Source of the DNA: Neobacillus paridis
GTDB taxonomy: Bacteria; Bacillota; Bacilli; Bacillales; Cytobacillaceae
Assembly (NCBI RefSeq): GCF_016765675.1
Contig: NZ_JAESWB010000380.1
Location: 1 to 42,799 of the forward strand
Reading direction: 5' to 3'
Length of the DNA stretch: 42,799 nucleotides
Below are positions 38,890 through 42,799 of the stretch, piece by piece (within the stretch, counting starts at the first letter, position 1; every line of letters begins with the position of its first letter). The translations under genes and the position numbers were made by a program. The notes below the pieces were generated by a model that was given only the letters and a program-made list of their open reading frames with translations, ran no database searches and had not been told where the DNA came from.

Positions 38890-41358
38890 GTGTTGAGAAA
38901 CGGCCTGTTAAAGCAAGAGTTACTTGCGATAATAACAAATAAAAAAGTCTTAATTCCCATTATCGCCGTTTTATTTATCCCGGTTTTATACGCAGGAATG
39001 TTCCTTTGGGCATTCTGGGATCCATACGGAAAAATGGATAAGCTGCCGGTTGCCGTTGTCAATAGTGACACGGGGGCAACAATGGACGGAGAGCATCTGA
39101 AGCTGGGAGATGATCTTGTCAAGAAATTAAAGAAAAGCAAGGATTTCGGCTATAAAATCGTCAGCAGAGAAGAGGGCTATAAGGGACTCAATAATCAAAA
39201 ATATTACATGCTAATTGAAATTCCTAAGGATTTCTCGGAAAATGCAACAACGTTAATGGACAAAAATCCAAAGAAATTGGAATTGGTTTATGTTCCAAAT
39301 GAAGGCTTCAACTTCCTTTCCGCCCAAATAGGCGGCACGGCTGCAGAAAAAATCAGAACGGCTGTCTCCGAAAAAGTAACGGAAACATATGCCGAAACGA
39401 TTTTTGATAAAATCAGCGATGTAGCATCTGGTTTCCATCAAGCAAGTGATGGAGCCGGAAAATTGAGCGACGGCTCCAAGGATTTGGATAAAGGCGCCAA
39501 GGATTTAAACAATGGACTAAAGACACTGGCAGAGAAATCGATTGAGTTTAACAATGGTGTCAAATCGGCTGATTCCGGGGCAAATAAACTGGCTTCAGGT
39601 TCTAATGATTTATATAATGGCCTCAAAACCCTGGCTGAAAAATCGATCGAATTCAATAATGGAATGCAATCGGCCGACTCCGGTGCTGGTAAACTGGCAT
39701 CCGGCTCTACCAAACTAAAACAAGGGTTAGCGGAAGCAGACTCCAAAATGCCGCTGTTAATTGACGGGACAAAGGCTGCAACAGAAGAAATCAAAACTAA
39801 GCTTCCGAAGGGCATTGCAGCTGAGATTGGCAGCCAGCTTTCTGGAAGTGTTGACAAGCTAAATGGCGGTATTGACGAATTTAAGACAGCATTAGGTAAA
39901 CAGATTACTACTCAAATGTCTGAACAAATGTCAGAGCAAATTGCTGAACAAATGTCGCAGCAAATCGCCGCCCAAACAATTGGACAGTATAATCAACAAA
40001 AAGAAAAGATGACTCAACTGGCTCAAACGCTAATTAAGACTGCTAATTCTCCGGAACAAGCTCAGCAAATACAAGCAATTTTTCAATCAGCTCTGCAGCA
40101 GCCGATCCCAACCCAGGAGGAATTGCAGCAACAATTGCAAAAACAAATGCAGGGGCAGCTTAAAGAACAGTTAAAAAGTGGAATTCCTGCTAAACTGGGC
40201 CCTGGTTTAGATAAAGGATTTGAACAATTTAAAACCGAGGTTGATAAGCAGTTGCTTGGTGCAACAGCAGGTTTGGATACAAAAATTAAAGCCAAAACAG
40301 ATCCTGTTTTTGATCAGTTAGCTAATGGCTTAAATGCTAAACAAACTGAGTTACAGAATGGAATCCATCAGCTATATTTAGGTTCAAAAGATTTAAACAG
40401 CGGGGCAAGTGATTTGTCATCCGGGATGAACAAACTTGCCGCAGGTACAACTGCGATGCTGTCGGGTGAAGATCAATTGCTATTGGGTTCTAATCAATTG
40501 AAATTGGGTGCATTCGATCTTTCCAAGGGTATAGGCCAATTAACCACAGGTGCCGGTGCACTTACCTCCGGAGCAGGAAAATTGGCAGATGGATCCGGTC
40601 AATTGCAAGACGGTACAACAAAGTTAACCGATGGGGCCACCGAGCTAGCTGATAAATTGAAAGACGGATCAAAAGAAGTAGCTAAAGTAAAAGCTGATGA
40701 TAAGACCTATGATATGATGGCAAAACCGGTAAAACTTGATAAGGAAGAAGTAAACCGCGTGCCAAACTATGGTTCAGGATTCACACCATATTTCCTTTCA
40801 TTAGGGTTATTTGTTGGCGCCCTTGTATTAACCATCGTGTTCTCGATTCGTGAACCAATTATCACGCCGAAAAACGGGTTTACCTGGTTTGGCAGTAAGT
40901 TTACTATTTTAGCAAGTTGTGGACTTATTCAGGCCCTGGTTGCGGATGCTATTATTCTTGGACCATTAGGTCTTCATGTCCAAAGCGTACCTAAATTTAT
41001 TCTATTTTCGATTATTACAAGTTTAGTATTTATTACCTTAATTCAGTTTCTTGTTACCTTATTCGGTGATGTCGGTCGTTTCTTGGCAATCTTAATCTTA
41101 ATCTTCCAATTAACGACGAGTGCCGGAACATTTCCGCTTGAATTAATCCCGAATTTCTTGCAGCATTTTAACGCATTTCTGCCTATGACTTACACAGTTC
41201 AAGGCTTTAAGGCTGTCATATCAAGCGGAGACTTTAGTTATATGTGGCATAATTTCATGATTCTAGCAGGTTATGTGCTTGCCTTTGCTGGCTGTACATT
41301 AATCTACTTAACCATGAGACATCATGTGAAATATGGTCATTTAACAGAAGAAAATTAA
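38890..41358 (+). CDS. yhgE: YhgE/Pip-family membrane protein
   Basis: 822 residues (B. subtilis YhgE about 775) from GTG 38890 or TTG 38893, with AAAGGAGG upstream. One N-terminal membrane helix (about 17-37) precedes a very long extracytoplasmic region with repeating SDGS/ASGS-type Gly-Ser heptads, and five or six helices follow from about 630. This is the YhgE/Pip (phage infection protein) plan, related to type VII secretion protein EsaA and ABC-2 permeases. The region near residues 205-274 is a tandem duplication of about 35 residues, and a Gln/Met-rich stretch lies near 335-430. The function is unknown; homologues act as a phage receptor in Lactococcus and in solvent or envelope stress. 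Two operator-like sites control its promoter. Confidence 0.9.
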   Translation: MLRNGLLKQELLAIITNKKVLIPIIAVLFIPVLYAGMFLWAFWDPYGKMDKLPVAVVNSDTGATMDGEHLKLGDDLVKKLKKSKDFGYKIVSREEGYKGLNNQKYYMLIEIPKDFSENATTLMDKNPKKLELVYVPNEGFNFLSAQIGGTAAEKIRTAVSEKVTETYAETIFDKISDVASGFHQASDGAGKLSDGSKDLDKGAKDLNNGLKTLAEKSIEFNNGVKSADSGANKLASGSNDLYNGLKTLAEKSIEFNNGMQSADSGAGKLASGSTKLKQGLAEADSKMPLLIDGTKAATEEIKTKLPKGIAAEIGSQLSGSVDKLNGGIDEFKTALGKQITTQMSEQMSEQIAEQMSQQIAAQTIGQYNQQKEKMTQLAQTLIKTANSPEQAQQIQAIFQSALQQPIPTQEELQQQLQKQMQGQLKEQLKSGIPAKLGPGLDKGFEQFKTEVDKQLLGATAGLDTKIKAKTDPVFDQLANGLNAKQTELQNGIHQLYLGSKDLNSGASDLSSGMNKLAAGTTAMLSGEDQLLLGSNQLKLGAFDLSKGIGQLTTGAGALTSGAGKLADGSGQLQDGTTKLTDGATELADKLKDGSKEVAKVKADDKTYDMMAKPVKLDKEEVNRVPNYGSGFTPYFLSLGLFVGALVLTIVFSIREPIITPKNGFTWFGSKFTILASCGLIQALVADAIILGPLGLHVQSVPKFILFSIITSLVFITLIQFLVTLFGDVGRFLAILILIFQLTTSAGTFPLELIPNFLQHFNAFLPMTYTVQGFKAVISSGDFSYMWHNFMILAGYVLAFAGCTLIYLTMRHHVKYGHLTEEN

Positions 41359-41366
41359 CTTTGATC

Positions 41367-41402
41367 AAACCAGCCATCACATTTGAATTGGCTGGTTTTT
41401 TT
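41367..41402 (+). terminator. Intrinsic terminator of yhgE
   Basis: 41367-41375 pairs perfectly with 41390-41398, followed by T to 41402. Confidence 0.85.
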
Positions 41403-41411
41403 CTGCTTTAA

Positions 41412-41588
41412 TATGGTTACAGTGGTATTAGACATAATAAGAAAAATGCTCGTAATACTGAAGCGGGTCAGCTCATCCTTACGCATCTGCCGGACTATGG
41501 TGACTTGGCTGAGCTGTTGAAACAGGCATCCTCCGAATATCATGGTATAATTAGGCTTGCTGAAGAATTTGCTTCAATTTCAATATAG
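41412..41588 (+). pseudogene. Degraded C-terminal remnant of an MBL-fold hydrolase (yhfI-like)
   Basis: A frame without start codon or ribosome binding site encodes NTEAGQLILTHLPDYGDLAEL then LKQASSEYHGIIRLAEEF before TAG at 41586-41588. TEAG, LTHLP-YGD and the Y-G-I--AEE pattern resemble the C-terminal end of metallo-beta-lactamase-fold hydrolases of the YhfI type, but a stretch expected between TEAG and LILTHLP is missing and the catalytic N-terminal part is gone. B. subtilis yhfI lies directly before lplJ, the same place as this remnant. The remnant now overlaps the promoter region of lplJ. Confidence 0.65.
41543..41551 (+). promoter_or_regulatory. Extended -10 promoter of lplJ
   Basis: TGG then TATAAT (41546-41551), 54 nt before lplJ. 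No good -35; it lies inside the yhfI-like remnant. Confidence 0.4.
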
Positions 41589-41605
41589 AAGGGGATTGGA
41601 ATTTT

Positions 41606-42595
41606 ATGTTGTTTATCGATAACAAAGGTATAACAGACCCGCGTATTAATTTGGCAATTGAGGAATATGCGTTAAAAAATCTAGATATTAATCAAACGTA
41701 TTTTTTGTTTTACATAAATGAACCATCGATTATTATCGGTAAGAACCAAAATACGATTGAAGAAATTAATACGGAATATGTTGAGAAAAACGGAATCCAT
41801 GTGGTCAGACGTTTATCAGGCGGTGGAGCGGTTTACCATGATTTAGGAAATTTGAATTATAGTTTTATTACAAAGGATGATGGCGAATCTTTCCATAACT
41901 TTCGCAAATTTACCGAACCGGTCATTGCTGCTTTGAAAAAATTGGGTGTTAATGCTGAGCTTAGTGGACGTAATGATATTGAAGTGGGCGGCAGAAAGAT
42001 TTCTGGCAATGCCCAGTTTTCCACGAAAGGCAGAATGTTTAGTCATGGTACACTGATGCTGAATTCTGAAATGGAAAATGTTGCTGCAGCCTTAAAGGTT
42101 AAAAAAGAAAAAATAGCATCAAAGGGCATTAAATCAGTTCGCAGCCGGGTTGCCAACATTTCTGAGTTTTTAGAGAAGAAAATAAGTATTGAAGAATTTC
42201 GGTCCTTCCTGTTAAGAAATATTTTTGACGGTCAGCAGGAAATACCGGAGTATGTTTTAACAGAAGAGGATTGGACGAAAATTCACGAGCTTTCCAAAGA
42301 GAGATACCAAAGCTGGGATTGGAATTATGGAAAATCACCAAAATTTAATTTGCAACGGTCTCACCGTTTTCCGGTTGGAACGATTGATGTCCGTCTGGAA
42401 GTAAATAAAGGAATGATTGAAAACTGTAAGATTTATGGTGACTTCTTTGGGATTGGCGACGTAAGTGAGATCGAAGCGAAGCTGACAGGTATCCGGTATG
42501 AAAAGGGTGAGATAGAAAAGGCACTTGCTGACATGGATACAACTTATTATTTTGGAAATGTATCAAAACAAGAATTAATGAACTTAATATATTGA
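41606..42595 (+). CDS. lplJ: LplJ, lipoate-protein ligase
   Basis: 329 residues (B. subtilis LplJ 331) with RRLSGGGAVYHDLGNLNYS (near 71-89), SGRNDIEVGGRKISGNAQ (near 117-134, containing the lipoate-binding Lys) and an accessory C-terminal domain from about 250. It activates free lipoate with ATP and attaches it to E2 and GcvH proteins. The ATG at 41606 follows AAGGGGAT at 11-nt spacing. It is a single gene with its own terminator. Confidence 0.94.
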   Translation: MLFIDNKGITDPRINLAIEEYALKNLDINQTYFLFYINEPSIIIGKNQNTIEEINTEYVEKNGIHVVRRLSGGGAVYHDLGNLNYSFITKDDGESFHNFRKFTEPVIAALKKLGVNAELSGRNDIEVGGRKISGNAQFSTKGRMFSHGTLMLNSEMENVAAALKVKKEKIASKGIKSVRSRVANISEFLEKKISIEEFRSFLLRNIFDGQQEIPEYVLTEEDWTKIHELSKERYQSWDWNYGKSPKFNLQRSHRFPVGTIDVRLEVNKGMIENCKIYGDFFGIGDVSEIEAKLTGIRYEKGEIEKALADMDTTYYFGNVSKQELMNLIY

Positions 42596-42611
42596 TCACG
42601 GTCGAAATAAG

Positions 42612-42638
42612 AGCACCTCAAATGGGTGCTTTTATTTT
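42612..42638 (+). terminator. Intrinsic terminator of lplJ
   Basis: 42612-42617 pairs with 42625-42630, followed by TTTTATTTTT. Confidence 0.75.
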
Positions 42639-42705
42639 TGGCAAATCTTTATTAATCCAAATAAATTTTATCTGTATGAGTAAAATTAATGTGGGCAAAA
42701 TTTAA

Positions 42706-42753
42706 CCCCTTCATTTGGTGAGGGATTGTCAGATCGCTCACCAAATAAAGGGG
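42706..42753. repeat. 17-bp inverted repeat near the right edge
   Basis: 42706-42722 pairs with 42737-42753 (17 positions, one G-U), 14-nt loop. No T-run follows on the plus strand; the minus-strand flank is only weakly T-rich. It could be a terminator of a gene beyond the edge or a mobile-element end; nothing else is visible from 42640 to 42799. Confidence 0.6.
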
Positions 42754-42799
42754 CCACCAAGCGAAAGCGCGGTAGTGTTCTAAGCTAAATACATGAAAA

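Overview
The window is a chromosomal segment of an endospore-forming member of the Bacillaceae (low-to-moderate G+C, strong AGGAGG-type ribosome binding sites, frequent TTG/GTG starts, several sporulation genes). Gene content and order follow the Bacillus subtilis stretch from yheI/yheH (bmrCD) through yheA, yhaX, hemZ, yhaR, yhaQP, yhaONML, prsA, yhaI, hpr, trpP, hit, ecsAB, hmoB, hemEHY, yhgE and lplJ. I see no prophage, insertion sequence, CRISPR array, rRNA or tRNA gene. Names are by family recognition and gene order; no database search was run.

Layout. 1-4760: a leader with short ORFs, an antiterminator/terminator pair and a second terminator, then the heterodimeric multidrug ABC exporter bmrC-bmrD and a tiny membrane peptide. 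4790-5300 (minus): sspB, an alpha/beta-type spore DNA-binding protein, with a sigma-G-like promoter and a structured leader of about 180 nt holding two similar T-loop modules. 5368-7850: a small zinc-ribbon protein, the sugar-importer ATPase msmX with a cre site, and a PucR-type regulator. 7896-12918 (minus): an operon of four overlapping YheC/YheD ATP-grasp genes. 13189-16308: yheA, yhaX (nucleophile Asp replaced by Asn) and hemZ. 16536-19085: an acyl-CoA synthetase and yhaR. 19123-19433: a dispersed hairpin repeat and yhzD. 19552-27376: yhaQP (ABC exporter), yhaON (SbcCD-like nuclease/ATPase pair behind a LexA-like box), yhaM (exoribonuclease) and yhaL.

27420-31748: prsA, sscA-like spore peptide, small membrane proteins, yhaI, hpr/scoC, a second copy of the dispersed repeat, trpP with a TRAP-type NAG triplet site over its ribosome binding site, and hit. 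31801-32274: a gene-free interval with three diverged copies of a structured motif, bracketed on the minus strand by a sigma-A-like promoter and an intrinsic terminator; I read this as an unannotated ncRNA of about 430 nt and consider it the most interesting item. 32339-38710: ecsAB, hmoB (haem monooxygenase) and the haem genes hemE-hemH-hemY. 38731-41400: yhgE behind two inverted copies of a 23-bp operator-like palindrome. 41412-42595: a degraded remnant of a metallo-beta-lactamase-fold gene (yhfI-like), then lplJ. The right end holds a 17-bp inverted repeat.

Functional themes are spore formation (sspB, yheC/D genes, yhzD, yhaL, sscA-like), haem synthesis and breakdown (hemZ, hemEHY, hmoB), export and secretion quality control (bmrCD, yhaQP, prsA, ecsAB, yhgE), and nucleic-acid maintenance (yhaO, yhaN, yhaM). 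Regulation readable from the sequence includes leader-peptide attenuation, a sigma-G promoter, a cre site, a LexA-like box, a TRAP site and a probable TetR-type operator pair.
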